Below are positions 33,154 to 42,653 of a stretch of 58,874 bases of DNA, one piece after another. The notes beneath the pieces were generated by a model. It was not told the DNA's origin. It was given only the letters and a program-made list of their open reading frames with translations, and ran no database searches. Origin of the DNA: Actinomycetales bacterium SN12 (lineage in GTDB: Bacteria > Actinomycetota > Actinomycetes > Actinomycetales > Microbacteriaceae); contig PJCV01000010.1 in NCBI GenBank assembly GCA_002837415.1, forward strand, positions 1 through 58,874, read 5' to 3'. The first letter of the stretch is position 1, and each line of letters opens with the position of its first letter. The translations under genes were made by a program, and so were the position numbers.

Positions 33154-33912
33154 TCAGGGGCGGCGCAAGCGCGCGGGGTCGGGCGTCGACACCGGGTCCC
33201 AGCCGCGCTTCGGCGACCGCGAGCCGCGGTGGTCGTCGCGTGAGCGGTACACGATGTACGGCCGGAACAGGTATCCGACCGGTGCTGAGAACACGTGCAC
33301 CAGGCGCGTGAACGGCCACAGCGCGAACAGCAGGCACGCCGTGATGACGTGCAGCTGGAACAGCAGCGGCACCTCGAGCATCAGCTCGGGCCGGGGCCGG
33401 AAGATCATCAGCTCGCGCATCCACGGCGAGATCGTCTCGCGGTAGTGGAATCCCGATCCGAACACCTGGTACACGAAGGTCGCCAGGGTGCCGAACGCGA
33501 GGGTCGCACCGAGGAACACGAACATGATCTTGTCCATCACGGTCGTCGCGAGGAACACGGCGGGAACCGTCCGGCGCCGGAAGATGAGGATGGCGAGCCC
33601 GGCCAGGGTCAGCACCGCGGCGAACGAGCCGAGCACGGTCGCGCCGATGTGGTAGATCTCCTCGCTGATCCCGATGGCGTACAGCCACTCGCGCGGGATG
33701 AGCAGGCCGACCACATGGCCGGCGATGACCATGAGGATGCCGAGGTGGAACATCGGCGAGCCCCAGCGCAGCATCCGGTTCTCGTAGCTCTGCGAGGATC
33801 GCGTCGTCCAGCCGAACTTGTCGTACCGGTAGCGCCAGATGTGTCCGAGGATGAACACGGCCGCGCACACATACGGCAGCGCCACCCAGAGCAGGAACTG
33901 CATGGTGTTCAT
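33154..33912 (-). CDS. narI: Respiratory nitrate reductase gamma subunit
   Basis: The 252-residue NarI is the membrane cytochrome b that oxidises menaquinol and passes electrons through two hemes to NarH. It has five membrane segments; histidines in MFHLGILMVIAGHVVGL and FQLHVITACLLFALWPFTRLVHVF match the heme ligands. A GTG six bases upstream (33918) overlaps the narJ stop and may be the real start; ATG 33912 begins the conserved region. It is the last gene of narGHJI. Confidence 0.95.
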   Translation of the reverse strand: MNTMQFLLWVALPYVCAAVFILGHIWRYRYDKFGWTTRSSQSYENRMLRWGSPMFHLGILMVIAGHVVGLLIPREWLYAIGISEEIYHIGATVLGSFAAVLTLAGLAILIFRRRTVPAVFLATTVMDKIMFVFLGATLAFGTLATFVYQVFGSGFHYRETISPWMRELMIFRPRPELMLEVPLLFQLHVITACLLFALWPFTRLVHVFSAPVGYLFRPYIVYRSRDDHRGSRSPKRGWDPVSTPDPARLRRP

Positions 33913-33914
33913 GA

Positions 33915-34610
33915 TCACTCCCCAGATCGCACAGAGCGGAAGGCGGGCATGGGCAGGCTCATGCCGACGGTCTCGGTCGGCGGGCCTTCGTTGACGAGCG
34001 CGAGCACGCGCTCGCGGGTGCGCTGGTCGACCTTCGGCAGCGACAGCGTGATGGCGCGCACGACGTCGGCCCAGGGACTGTCCATGCTCTCGAGCGCGGC
34101 GCGCAGCACCTCGATGCCCTCGCGGTGCGCAGCGAGCACGGCGTCGGCGACGTCGGACTGCGATCGTGCCGAGAACTCCAGCACCGCGGGCAGGTAGTCG
34201 GGCAGCTCGGCCGCGTCGAACTCCCAGCCGGCTGCGCGGTATGCGTCGAGGAACGTGACCAGCGCCGTGCCGCGGCGGCGGGTGTCTCCGGTGGCGTAGT
34301 AGCTGAGGTACAGCGAGCACTTGCGCTTGAGGTCGAAGGTGGTGACGTACCGCTGCTGCCAATCGGATGCCCCGGCCTCCCGCGCCCGACCCAGGAACTG
34401 CCGCATCGGCTCGGCGACGACCGCCGGCAGCGTGGCGGTGTGCGCCGCGAACACGTCGAGCCGCTCGAACCACTGCGCGTCGGGGTAGTCGAGCAGGAGG
34501 GATGCCAGCATGTGCACGGTCTGCCGCTGCGCGCCCGTGAGGGATGCCGGTGCCAGGGCATCCGGAAGCCGACGTCGGGGCGTGACGCGAGGAGGAAGGA
34601 CGGTGCTCAC
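33915..34610 (-). CDS. narJ: Nitrate reductase assembly chaperone
   Basis: The 231-residue NarJ belongs to the TorD/NarJ chaperone family. It holds apo-NarGH until the molybdenum cofactor and the first iron-sulfur cluster are inserted. The core LLDYPDAQWFERLDVF and VTTFDLKRKCSLYLSYYATGDTRRRG (about 90-118) is the NarJ signature. It is not part of the final enzyme. Both ends overlap neighbours: 4 bases with narH, and the stop with a possible narI GTG. Confidence 0.94.
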   Translation of the reverse strand: MSTVLPPRVTPRRRLPDALAPASLTGAQRQTVHMLASLLLDYPDAQWFERLDVFAAHTATLPAVVAEPMRQFLGRAREAGASDWQQRYVTTFDLKRKCSLYLSYYATGDTRRRGTALVTFLDAYRAAGWEFDAAELPDYLPAVLEFSARSQSDVADAVLAAHREGIEVLRAALESMDSPWADVVRAITLSLPKVDQRTRERVLALVNEGPPTETVGMSLPMPAFRSVRSGE

Positions 34611-36283
34611 GAGGCACCCGCCGAGTCGTCGTACTGGCGCGGTTCGGCGCGATCCGATGGCGGGAACAGCCCGTGCGGGCGACCGTTGCCGTCCCAGTTC
34701 AGCAGGTTGATGCGCCCGCCCGTCGAGGGCCGGTCGGCGGTCTGCCGGTCGGCGAGCGCGTGGAAGTTCTCCACGGCGACGGGCACCGAGGTGCCGCTGG
34801 CCGCGCCGAACGGGCCGCCAGAGCCGCCCATCCCGGGTCCGCCGTCGTAGTCGAGCGAGCAGGCCATCTCCTCCAGCTCGTGCGCGCGCTCGGAGTGCGC
34901 GGCGGGGATGACGTAGCGCTCCTCGTACTTCGCGATGGCGAGCAGCCGGTACATCTCCTCGATCTCCGTGCCGGTCATGCCGACCGCGTTCGCGATCCGC
35001 TCGTCGCGCTCGTCGTCGATGCTGACCCCGCGCATGTACGAGCGCATGGCGGCGAGCTTGCGCAGCGACGCCTCCACCGGTGCGATGTCACCGGCGGTGA
35101 ACAGCTCGCCGAGGTAGCCGATCGGGATGCGCAGCTTGTCGATCGCGGCGAACAGCGTCCTGGCATCCTCCCCGTCGTTGCCCGAGCCGGTGACGACGTC
35201 GACGACCGGTGAGAGCGGCGGGATGTACCAGACCATCGGCATCGTGCGGTACTCGGGGTGCAGCGGCAGCGCCACCTCGTAGTCGTGGATGAGCCGCCAG
35301 ACGGGGCTGCGCTGGGCGGCTTCGATCCAGTCCTCGGGGATGCCGTCGCGCCGCGCCGCCTCGATCACGGCCGGGTCGTGCGGATCGAGCAGCACCGACC
35401 GCTGCGCGGCCAGCAGCTCGTGCTCGTCCTCCACAGCGGCGGCCTCCGCGACGCGGTCTGCGTCGTAGAGCACGAGCCCCAGGTACCGCAGCCGGCCCAC
35501 GCAGGTCTCCGAGCACACGGTCGGCAGGCCGACCTCGATGCGCGGATAGCACATGGTGCACTTCTCGGCCTTGCCGGTCTTGTGGTTGAAGTAGACCTTC
35601 TTGTACGGGCATCCCGAGACGCACATCCGCCAGCCGCGGCAGGCGTCCTGATCGACCAGCACGATGCCGTCCTCGGCGCGCTTGTACATCGCGCCGGAAG
35701 GACAGGACGCCACGCACGAGGGGTTCAGGCAGTGCTCGCAGATGCGCGGCAGGTAGAACATGAAGGCCTTCTCGAACTCGGCCTTCACCTCTTCGCTCAT
35801 CTTCTGCAGGATCGGGTCGTCCTGCATGGTCTCGATCGAGCCACCGAGGTCGTCGTCCCAGTTGGCCGACCACTCGACCTTCATGTCCTTGCCGGTGATC
35901 AGGCTCTTCGGGCGGGCGACGGGGGTGTGCGCGCCGCTGGGCGCGTTCACGAGCATGTCGTAGTCGTAGGTCCACGGCTCGTAGTAGTCGTCGATCTCGG
36001 GCAGCTTCGGGTTCGAGAAGATGCGCGCGAGCTTCGCCAGCCGCCCGCCCGAGCGCAGCCGCAGCCGGCCGCGCTTGTCGCGCACCCAGCCGCCGCCCCA
36101 CTTCTCCTGGTCCTCGTAGCCGCGCGGGTAGCCGACGCCGGGCCGGGTCTCGACGTTGTTGAACCAGACGTACTCGACGCCGGTCCGGTTCGTCCACGCC
36201 TGCTTGCACGTCACCGAGCAGGTGTGACATCCGATGCACTTGTCGAGGTTCATCACCATCGACATCTGGGCCATGACCTTCAT
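34607..36283 (-). CDS. narH: Respiratory nitrate reductase beta subunit
   Basis: The 558-residue NarH carries four iron-sulfur clusters. The cysteine groups are CIGCHTCSVTC (about 16-26), CEHCLNPSCVASCP, CRGWRMCVSGCP and CTMC. The tryptophan in CRGW replaces a cysteine, as expected for the [3Fe-4S] centre. It relays electrons from NarI to NarG at the cytoplasmic face. It overlaps narG and narJ by 4 bases. The last 60 residues, with a Gly-rich stretch, extend beyond the usual E. coli length. Confidence 0.96.
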   Translation of the reverse strand: MKVMAQMSMVMNLDKCIGCHTCSVTCKQAWTNRTGVEYVWFNNVETRPGVGYPRGYEDQEKWGGGWVRDKRGRLRLRSGGRLAKLARIFSNPKLPEIDDYYEPWTYDYDMLVNAPSGAHTPVARPKSLITGKDMKVEWSANWDDDLGGSIETMQDDPILQKMSEEVKAEFEKAFMFYLPRICEHCLNPSCVASCPSGAMYKRAEDGIVLVDQDACRGWRMCVSGCPYKKVYFNHKTGKAEKCTMCYPRIEVGLPTVCSETCVGRLRYLGLVLYDADRVAEAAAVEDEHELLAAQRSVLLDPHDPAVIEAARRDGIPEDWIEAAQRSPVWRLIHDYEVALPLHPEYRTMPMVWYIPPLSPVVDVVTGSGNDGEDARTLFAAIDKLRIPIGYLGELFTAGDIAPVEASLRKLAAMRSYMRGVSIDDERDERIANAVGMTGTEIEEMYRLLAIAKYEERYVIPAAHSERAHELEEMACSLDYDGGPGMGGSGGPFGAASGTSVPVAVENFHALADRQTADRPSTGGRINLLNWDGNGRPHGLFPPSDRAEPRQYDDSAGAS

Positions 36284-39200
36284 CGGTACTGCACCTCCTG
36301 GTTGCGGCGGCGGATCGTGGTGACCTCGTCGCGCTGGTTGCCGGTGGGTCCGAGGTAGTTGAACGCCCAGGCCAGCTGCGCGTAGCCGCCGATCAGGTGG
36401 CTGGGTTTGAGCAGGATGCGGGTGAGGGAGTTGTGGATGCCACCGCGCTGACCGCTCATCTCGCTGAGCGGCACGTCGACCGTGCGGTCCTTGGCGTGAT
36501 ACATGTACACCGTGCCCTCGGGCATCCGGTGCGAGACGTTCGCGCGGGCGACGACGACGCCGTTGCGGTTGTACGACTCGATCCAGTCGTTGTCGCGCAC
36601 CCCGATCTTCTCGGCGTCCTTCGGGCTCATCCAGATCGTGGGGCCGCCGCGCGAGAGCGACAGCATGAACAGGTTGTCCTGGTATTCGGAGTGGATCGAC
36701 CACTTCGAATGCGGCGTCAGGTAGCGCACGTGCACCTCGGTGTGGGTGCTCTTGCCCGGGATCACATCGCCGAACAGCCGGTGCATGTCGAGCGGCGGCC
36801 GGTAGATCGGCAGCGCCTCGCCGAGCTCGTCCATCCAGTCGTGGTCGAGGTAGAAGTGCTGGCGCCCCGTGAGGGTGTGCCACGGCTTGAGGTGCTCGAC
36901 GTTGATGGCGAAGGCCGTGTAGCGGCGGCCGCCGTGCTCGGATCCGGACCACTCCGGCGAGGTGATCACGCTGCGCGGCTGCACCGAGACGTCCTGGAAG
37001 CTCAGGTGCGTGCCCTCGTGCTCGTCGGCGAGGAAGGTCATCTTCTGCCCGGTGTGCTTCTCGAGCTTCTCGAAGCCCTGAACGGCGAGGCGCCCGTTGC
37101 TCGTCCCCGACATCGCCAGGATCATCTCGCAGGCGCGCTTGTCGCTGTCCAGGCGCACGCTGCCGGCGTAGGGGCTGGTGGTGACGGTGCCGTTGAGACG
37201 CTTGAGCCGCTCGATCTCGGGCTCGGCGCGGTAGGTGATGCCCTTGGTCGTGAGACCCAGCTTCTCGGTCAGCGGGCCGAGGGACTTCCACCGCTCGGCG
37301 AGGTTGGGATAGTCGCGCTCGACGACGGTCAGCTTCGGCATGGTGACCCCTGGCACGCGCGGCAGGTCCTGCACCCGACCGTGCGGGGTGGCCATCACGT
37401 CGGGGGTGTCGTGCTGCAGCGGCGTCGCGACGACGTCGCGTCGCACTCCGAGGTGCGTGCGCGCCATCTCGCTGAACTTCTCGGCGAGGATGCGGAACGT
37501 GTCGAAGTCCGTCTTCGTCTGCCACGGCGGTGCGATCGCGGGGTTGAAGGCGTGGATGAACGGATGCATGTCTGTCGACGACAGGTCGTGCTTCTCGTAC
37601 CAGGTGGCCGCCGGAAGCACGATGTCGCTGAACAGCGTGGTGCTGGTCATCCGGAAATCGGCGGTCATCAGCAGGTCGAGCTTGCCCTCCGGCGCCTTGT
37701 CGCGCCAGGTCATCGACGCCGGGCGGGAGCCCTCGGGCGCCTCGTGTGCGCGCACCGAGGCGTCGGTGCCGAGCAGGTGCTTGAGGAAGTACTCGTTGCC
37801 CTTGCCCGACGAGCCCAGCACGTTCGCGCGCCAGATGTTCATCACGCGCGGGAAGTTCTCCGGGGCGTCGGGATCCTCCACGGCGAAGGCCAGCGAGCCG
37901 TCGTCGAGGCTGTCGACGATGTGCTGCGCAGGATCCTTGCCGGCGGCCTCGGCCTCGTCGGCGAGGCGGAGCGGGTTGCGGTCGAAGGTCGGGTAGCTCG
38001 GCATCCACCCGCGCTGGACGGATTCGACCAGGCAGTCGGCGGTCGTGCGGCCCTCGAATCTGCCCAGGCCCAGCGGGGATGCCAGCTGGTCGGCCGGCAG
38101 CCCGTCGTAGCGCCACTGGTCGGTGGCGAGGTAGAAGAACGCTGTGCCGATGGTGTGCCGCGGTGGCCGGTTCCAGTCGGCGGCAGCCGCGTACTGCTGG
38201 TAGCCGGTGATCGGGCGGACCTTCTCCTGCCCGACGTAGTGCGCCCAGCCGCCGCCGTTCACGCCCTGGCATCCGGTCATCGTCGTCAGCGCGAGGAAGG
38301 TGCGGTAGATGGTGTCGGAGTGGAACCAGTGGTTGGCCCCCGCGCCCATGATGATCATCGACCGGCCGCCGCTGCGCTCGGCGTTGTCGGCGAACTCCCG
38401 CGCGATGCGGGCGGCCTGCGCGGCCGGCACGGAGGTGTGCTCCTCCTGCCAGGCGGGTGTTCCCGGGCTGGAGGCGTCGTCGTAACCGGCGGCCCACTGC
38501 CCTGGCAGACCGTCGCGGCCGACGCCGTACTGCGCGAGCATGAGGTCGAAGACCGTGGTGACCGTCTTGCCGGCGACGGTGCGCACCGGCACGCCGCGGG
38601 TGACTGCGCCGGATCCGCCGGCGTGCTCCTGACCGGGCTCGGGGCTCAGGTCGAAGCGCGGCAGGCGCACCTCTGCCGCCTCACCCGCCCAGTCGGCGAG
38701 GTCGGCGACCGACAGCGGTGGGACCACATCGCCGAGGTCGAGGTTCCAGCGGCCCTCGTCCTCGGGGGTGAAACGGTGCCCGAGCGAGCCGTTCGGCACG
38801 ACAGCAGTGCCGTCAGCGTCCATCAGCACGGGCTTGAAGTCGGCGCGCGGCTGCGCGGCGTCGGCGCCGTCGAGGTCGGAGGCGGTGACGAACTTGCCGG
38901 GCACCAGGCCGCCGTCGCGCTGCTCGAGCTCGACGAGGAACGGCGCGTCGGTGTATCGGCGCATGTAGTCCTCGAAGCGCTCGGTGCGCTTCTCGACGAA
39001 GTGCTCGCGCAGGATCACGTGCCCCATCGCGAACGCCAGGGCGCCGTCGGTGCCGGGATGCGGGGCGACCCACTCGTCGGCGAACTTGGTGTTGTCGGTG
39101 TAGTCGGGCGAGACGGTGATGACCTTCTGGCCGCGGTAGCGCGCCTCCGCCATGAAGTGCGCGTCAGGCGTGCGGGTGACGGGCACGTTCGAGCCCCACA

Positions 39201-40002
39201 TGATCAGGTAGCCGGCGTTGAACCAGTCGGCCGACTCCGGCACGTCGGTCTGGTCACCGAACACCTGGGGGCTGGCGACGGGGAGGTCGGCGTACCAGTC
39301 GTAGAACGACAGCATGGTGCCGCCGATGAGGTTCATGAACCGGGATCCTGCGCCGTGCGAGACCATCGACATCGCCGGGATCGGCGAGAACCCGGCCACG
39401 CGGTCGGGGCCGTAGACCTTGACCGTGTACACGTGGGCGGCCGCCGCGATCTCCATGACCTCGTCCCACGTGGTGCGCACCAGGCCGCCCTTGCCGCGGA
39501 CGCGCTTGTACGCCCTGGCCTTCACGGGGTCCTCGACGATCGACGCCCAGGCGTCCACCGGGTCGGGATGCTGCGCCTTCGCCTCGCGGTAGAGGCGGGC
39601 GAGCGTGTCGCGGATGTAGGGGTACCGCACCCGGGTCGGCGAGTAGGTGTACCAGCTGAACGCCGCACCGCGCGGGCAGCCGCGGGGCTCGTACTCGGGC
39701 GAGTCCGGACCGACGCTCGGATAGTCGGTCTGCTGCGCCTCCCAGGTGATGATGCCGTCCTTGACGTACACCTTCCACGAGCACGATCCGGTGCAGTTCA
39801 CCCCGTGCGTGGAGCGCACCACCTTGTCGTGCGACCAGCGGTCGCGGTAGAACGAATCGCCCGATCGACCGCCCTGCAGGAAGACCGCGCGCAGGTCCTC
39901 CGAGGTCTCGCCCGGTCGCACGAAGCGGCCCATGTTGAGCAGTGCGTCGGCGAGCGGACCGTCGGTCGCGGCATCGCGGTGAGTACTTGTTCCGGGGGTC
40001 AT
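36280..40002 (-). CDS. narG: Respiratory nitrate reductase alpha subunit
   Basis: The 1,240-residue NarG reduces nitrate to nitrite at a bis-MGD molybdenum site in the cytoplasm. The N-terminal HGVNCTGSCSWKVYVK and RGCPRG segments bind the FS0 [4Fe-4S] cluster, with histidine as one ligand. PESADWFNAGY contains the aspartate that binds molybdenum in this enzyme type, and WGSNVPVTRTPDAHF follows. It is full length. GGAACAGAG precedes the ATG. It is divergent from narK, sharing a 181-base region in which I found no clear FNR- or NarL-type site. Confidence 0.97.
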   Translation of the reverse strand: MTPGTSTHRDAATDGPLADALLNMGRFVRPGETSEDLRAVFLQGGRSGDSFYRDRWSHDKVVRSTHGVNCTGSCSWKVYVKDGIITWEAQQTDYPSVGPDSPEYEPRGCPRGAAFSWYTYSPTRVRYPYIRDTLARLYREAKAQHPDPVDAWASIVEDPVKARAYKRVRGKGGLVRTTWDEVMEIAAAAHVYTVKVYGPDRVAGFSPIPAMSMVSHGAGSRFMNLIGGTMLSFYDWYADLPVASPQVFGDQTDVPESADWFNAGYLIMWGSNVPVTRTPDAHFMAEARYRGQKVITVSPDYTDNTKFADEWVAPHPGTDGALAFAMGHVILREHFVEKRTERFEDYMRRYTDAPFLVELEQRDGGLVPGKFVTASDLDGADAAQPRADFKPVLMDADGTAVVPNGSLGHRFTPEDEGRWNLDLGDVVPPLSVADLADWAGEAAEVRLPRFDLSPEPGQEHAGGSGAVTRGVPVRTVAGKTVTTVFDLMLAQYGVGRDGLPGQWAAGYDDASSPGTPAWQEEHTSVPAAQAARIAREFADNAERSGGRSMIIMGAGANHWFHSDTIYRTFLALTTMTGCQGVNGGGWAHYVGQEKVRPITGYQQYAAAADWNRPPRHTIGTAFFYLATDQWRYDGLPADQLASPLGLGRFEGRTTADCLVESVQRGWMPSYPTFDRNPLRLADEAEAAGKDPAQHIVDSLDDGSLAFAVEDPDAPENFPRVMNIWRANVLGSSGKGNEYFLKHLLGTDASVRAHEAPEGSRPASMTWRDKAPEGKLDLLMTADFRMTSTTLFSDIVLPAATWYEKHDLSSTDMHPFIHAFNPAIAPPWQTKTDFDTFRILAEKFSEMARTHLGVRRDVVATPLQHDTPDVMATPHGRVQDLPRVPGVTMPKLTVVERDYPNLAERWKSLGPLTEKLGLTTKGITYRAEPEIERLKRLNGTVTTSPYAGSVRLDSDKRACEMILAMSGTSNGRLAVQGFEKLEKHTGQKMTFLADEHEGTHLSFQDVSVQPRSVITSPEWSGSEHGGRRYTAFAINVEHLKPWHTLTGRQHFYLDHDWMDELGEALPIYRPPLDMHRLFGDVIPGKSTHTEVHVRYLTPHSKWSIHSEYQDNLFMLSLSRGGPTIWMSPKDAEKIGVRDNDWIESYNRNGVVVARANVSHRMPEGTVYMYHAKDRTVDVPLSEMSGQRGGIHNSLTRILLKPSHLIGGYAQLAWAFNYLGPTGNQRDEVTTIRRRNQEVQYR

Positions 40003-40183
40003 CTCTGTTCCTTCCGGAGAACGGCTGGTACTCCAGCATCCTGTCCGGGAGGCGGCGATGAGGCAAGCACGCGCCGTTTTTATTCATCTCCGCGCAGGAT
40101 GTTCCGCACGACTTTTCTCCGGCTCGGGACGTAGCCAGCGCGCGCGAAGCACGCTACCGTCGCCGGTATCGAAGGGATGCACG

Positions 40184-41410
40184 ATGACTGCCGCCACCAC
40201 CTCCCCCGCACCGCCGTCGACCGCGCTGAAGGGCGGTCTCGGGCAGGTGCTGCTCGCCACCCTCGCCTCGACCATCGCGTTCTGGGCATGGATGTCGATC
40301 TCGCCGCTCCAGAAGACCTACGCCACCGAGATGGGCCTCGATGAGGGGCAGATATCCCTCATGCTCGCCACACCCGTCCTCGTCGGCGCCCTGGGCCGCA
40401 TCGTCGTCGGCGCGATGACCGACCGCTTCGGCGGGCGGAAGATGTTCACGTTCGTGCTGCTGCTCTCGGCGCCGGCGGTGCTGCTGGTGGCGCTCGCCGG
40501 CAGCATCCGCAGCTTCCCGCTGCTGATGATCGCGGGTTTCTACCTGGGCGTGGCCGGCACCATCTTCGCCGCCGGGGTGCCCTTCTCTGGCGCCTGGTTC
40601 CCACCCGAGCGACGCGGCTTCGCCACCGGCGTGTTCGGCATGGGCATGATCGGCACGGCCGTGTCGGCGATGTTCACCCCGCGGCTCGCGCAGGACATCG
40701 GCTATCTGCCCACCCACCTGCTGATCGCCGCCGCGCTGGTCGTGATGGCGGCGCTGGTCTGGTTCTTCATGCGCGAATCGCCGCAGTGGCAGCCGAACCA
40801 CGAGAAGCTCGTGCCGAAGGTGATCGGCGCGCTGAAGCTGCCGGTGACCTGGGAGATGGCGTTCCTCTACGGCATCGTGTTCGGCGGATTCGTGGCCTTC
40901 TCGACCTTCCTCCCGAAGTACCTCACCACGATCTACCCCGACGACGTCGACGCGCTCGGCGCCGGCATGCGCACCGCGCTGTTCGCCACGGCAGCCGTGG
41001 TGGCGCGTCCGATCGGCGGCGTGCTGGCGGATCGCTTCGGCCCGAAGGTGATCTCGCTCATCTCCCTGGGCGGGATCGTGAGTCTCGCGTACATCGTCGG
41101 TCAGCAGCCGGCCGAGGGCATCGTCACCGGCGTCACGTTCATCCTGATGGCGTCGGCGATGGGCCTGGGCATGGGCGCCGTGTTCGCCTGGATCGGCCCC
41201 TCGACTCCTAAGGAGAAGGTGGGAGCGGTCAGCGGCGTGGTCGCCGCGGCCGGCGGCTTGGGCGGCTACTTCCCGCCGCTCGTGATGGGCGCGACGTACG
41301 ACGCGTCGACCAACTCGTACCACCTCGGCCTGTGGCTGCTGGTGCTGGTCGGAGCGTTCGCCCTGGTCGTCGCCGGGATGCTGAAGGATGTGGGTCGCAA
41401 GGGGGCCTGA
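40184..41410 (+). CDS. narK: Nitrate/nitrite MFS transporter, NarK type
   Basis: The 408-residue protein has 12 predicted membrane segments and NarK/NasA-type motifs: GRIVVGAMTDRFGGRKMF after the second segment, GAWFPPERRGFATGVFGMG, and the second nitrate signature GLGGYFPPLVMG. It would bring in nitrate or exchange it for nitrite for the divergent narGHJI enzyme. ATG 40184 is preferred over upstream in-frame starts because GAAGGGA lies just before it and the upstream residues are not conserved. Confidence 0.93.
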   Translation: MTAATTSPAPPSTALKGGLGQVLLATLASTIAFWAWMSISPLQKTYATEMGLDEGQISLMLATPVLVGALGRIVVGAMTDRFGGRKMFTFVLLLSAPAVLLVALAGSIRSFPLLMIAGFYLGVAGTIFAAGVPFSGAWFPPERRGFATGVFGMGMIGTAVSAMFTPRLAQDIGYLPTHLLIAAALVVMAALVWFFMRESPQWQPNHEKLVPKVIGALKLPVTWEMAFLYGIVFGGFVAFSTFLPKYLTTIYPDDVDALGAGMRTALFATAAVVARPIGGVLADRFGPKVISLISLGGIVSLAYIVGQQPAEGIVTGVTFILMASAMGLGMGAVFAWIGPSTPKEKVGAVSGVVAAAGGLGGYFPPLVMGATYDASTNSYHLGLWLLVLVGAFALVVAGMLKDVGRKGA

Positions 41411-41440
41411 GCCGAGGCATCCAGTTGGGCGGGCAGCCGC

Positions 41441-42511
41441 TCAGCGGAGGATGATCGGAAGGGTCGCCCATCCCGCCAGTGGCGGCAGATGCCGGGTGGG
41501 CTGCCGGCCGTGCGCGAACTCGATGCCATCGGTGCCCTCCAGCAGGGCGACGGCGATGGCACGGAGCTCGGCGTACGAGAGATCTCGGCCGGGGCAGACG
41601 TGCGGACCTGCGCCGAAGACGAGGTTGTGCTCGGCGTGCGCGTGCGGGTCGAAGCCGGGCGAGAAGACATCCGGGTCGAGGTTCGCGGCGGTCCAGTCGA
41701 GCAGCACCGGCGAGCCGGCGTCGAGAACCACGCCGGAGGGGGTGGTCACCGGGCAGGTGGTGACCCGCTTGTTGGCCACGAACGGGTCGTCGATGCGCAG
41801 GCACTCGCCGAGGATCGCATCCAGCTCGGCAGAGTCGTCGGGCATGCGTCCCGCCAGCGTCCGCATGCGCTCCTGCCATCGGGGATGCTCCGCGAGACGG
41901 TGCACCACGACACCCACGCAGCGCGCCAGGGAACCGAGATCGCCGGCCGTCCAGTTGCGCAGGATCGAGACGAGCTCATCGTCGGTCAGCGCGCGGCCCT
42001 GCACGCGCTCGGCGAGCAGTCGATGCGTGGCGTCGTCGGCGGTGCCGTCACGCTCCGACCCGTCGCGGTGCGCGGCCACCTGCCGGCTCACGATCTCGTC
42101 GAACCACGCGGCCACTGCGGCGTTGCGTGAGCTGTCGGCCGCACGCGCGGCCGCGTAGTTCTCGGCCATCCACTCGCGCAGCTCGGCTTCGATGGAGGCG
42201 GGCCAGCCGAGCCAGCGGCACTGAGCGCGTACGGCGAACACCTCTCCGAGGTCGACGACCGCGTCGATCGACTCGTTCCTCGGCAGCGCGGCGACGACCT
42301 CGCGTGCGGTCGCCGCCAGCATCGGCTCGAGCGACGCGACGACCGCGGGAGTCATCTGCCGCTCCACGACATCGCGGAAGGCGCGATGCTCGGCACCGTC
42401 CATGCCGTTCGGCACGTGCAGGTGGTGCGACGTGCGGCTCGAGAACCGCTCTGGATCCTGCGCGGCGGCGATCACGTCGTCGTGGCGGGTCAGTCGGATG
42501 GGCTCGGTCAT
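41441..42511 (-). CDS. Cytochrome P450 with atypical I-helix
   Basis: The 356-residue protein is short for a P450 (usually about 400). The heme loop FGAGPHVCPGRDLS has the thiolate cysteine at residue 306, and ECLR (236-239) is the ExxR of the K-helix. The I-helix reads NWTAGDLGSLARCVG (about 186-200), so the usual acid-alcohol pair used for O2 activation is replaced by Leu-Gly. That suggests altered chemistry, perhaps peroxide use. No ferredoxin or reductase gene is adjacent. ATG 42511 starts the conserved region. Confidence 0.9.
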   Translation of the reverse strand: MTEPIRLTRHDDVIAAAQDPERFSSRTSHHLHVPNGMDGAEHRAFRDVVERQMTPAVVASLEPMLAATAREVVAALPRNESIDAVVDLGEVFAVRAQCRWLGWPASIEAELREWMAENYAAARAADSSRNAAVAAWFDEIVSRQVAAHRDGSERDGTADDATHRLLAERVQGRALTDDELVSILRNWTAGDLGSLARCVGVVVHRLAEHPRWQERMRTLAGRMPDDSAELDAILGECLRIDDPFVANKRVTTCPVTTPSGVVLDAGSPVLLDWTAANLDPDVFSPGFDPHAHAEHNLVFGAGPHVCPGRDLSYAELRAIAVALLEGTDGIEFAHGRQPTRHLPPLAGWATLPIILR

Positions 42512-42653
42512 CGTGTCTCCTTCAGCCGCTCTCAGGCTAACGGCGAGGCCGAAGAGCGCGACCGTGAGAAAAGACCGTCGGACGAAGACGCCGCGGCCGG
42601 GCATCCCGAGATGCCGATGCCGTCGTGTCGGATGCCGAGGATAGCCTTGCTGC

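Noticed and set aside
36397..40134. A 1,245-codon open frame on the plus strand opposite narG
   Set aside because: It mirrors the narG codons in a GC-rich gene, has a composition rich in Arg, Val, Gly and His without known motifs, and narG is certain.
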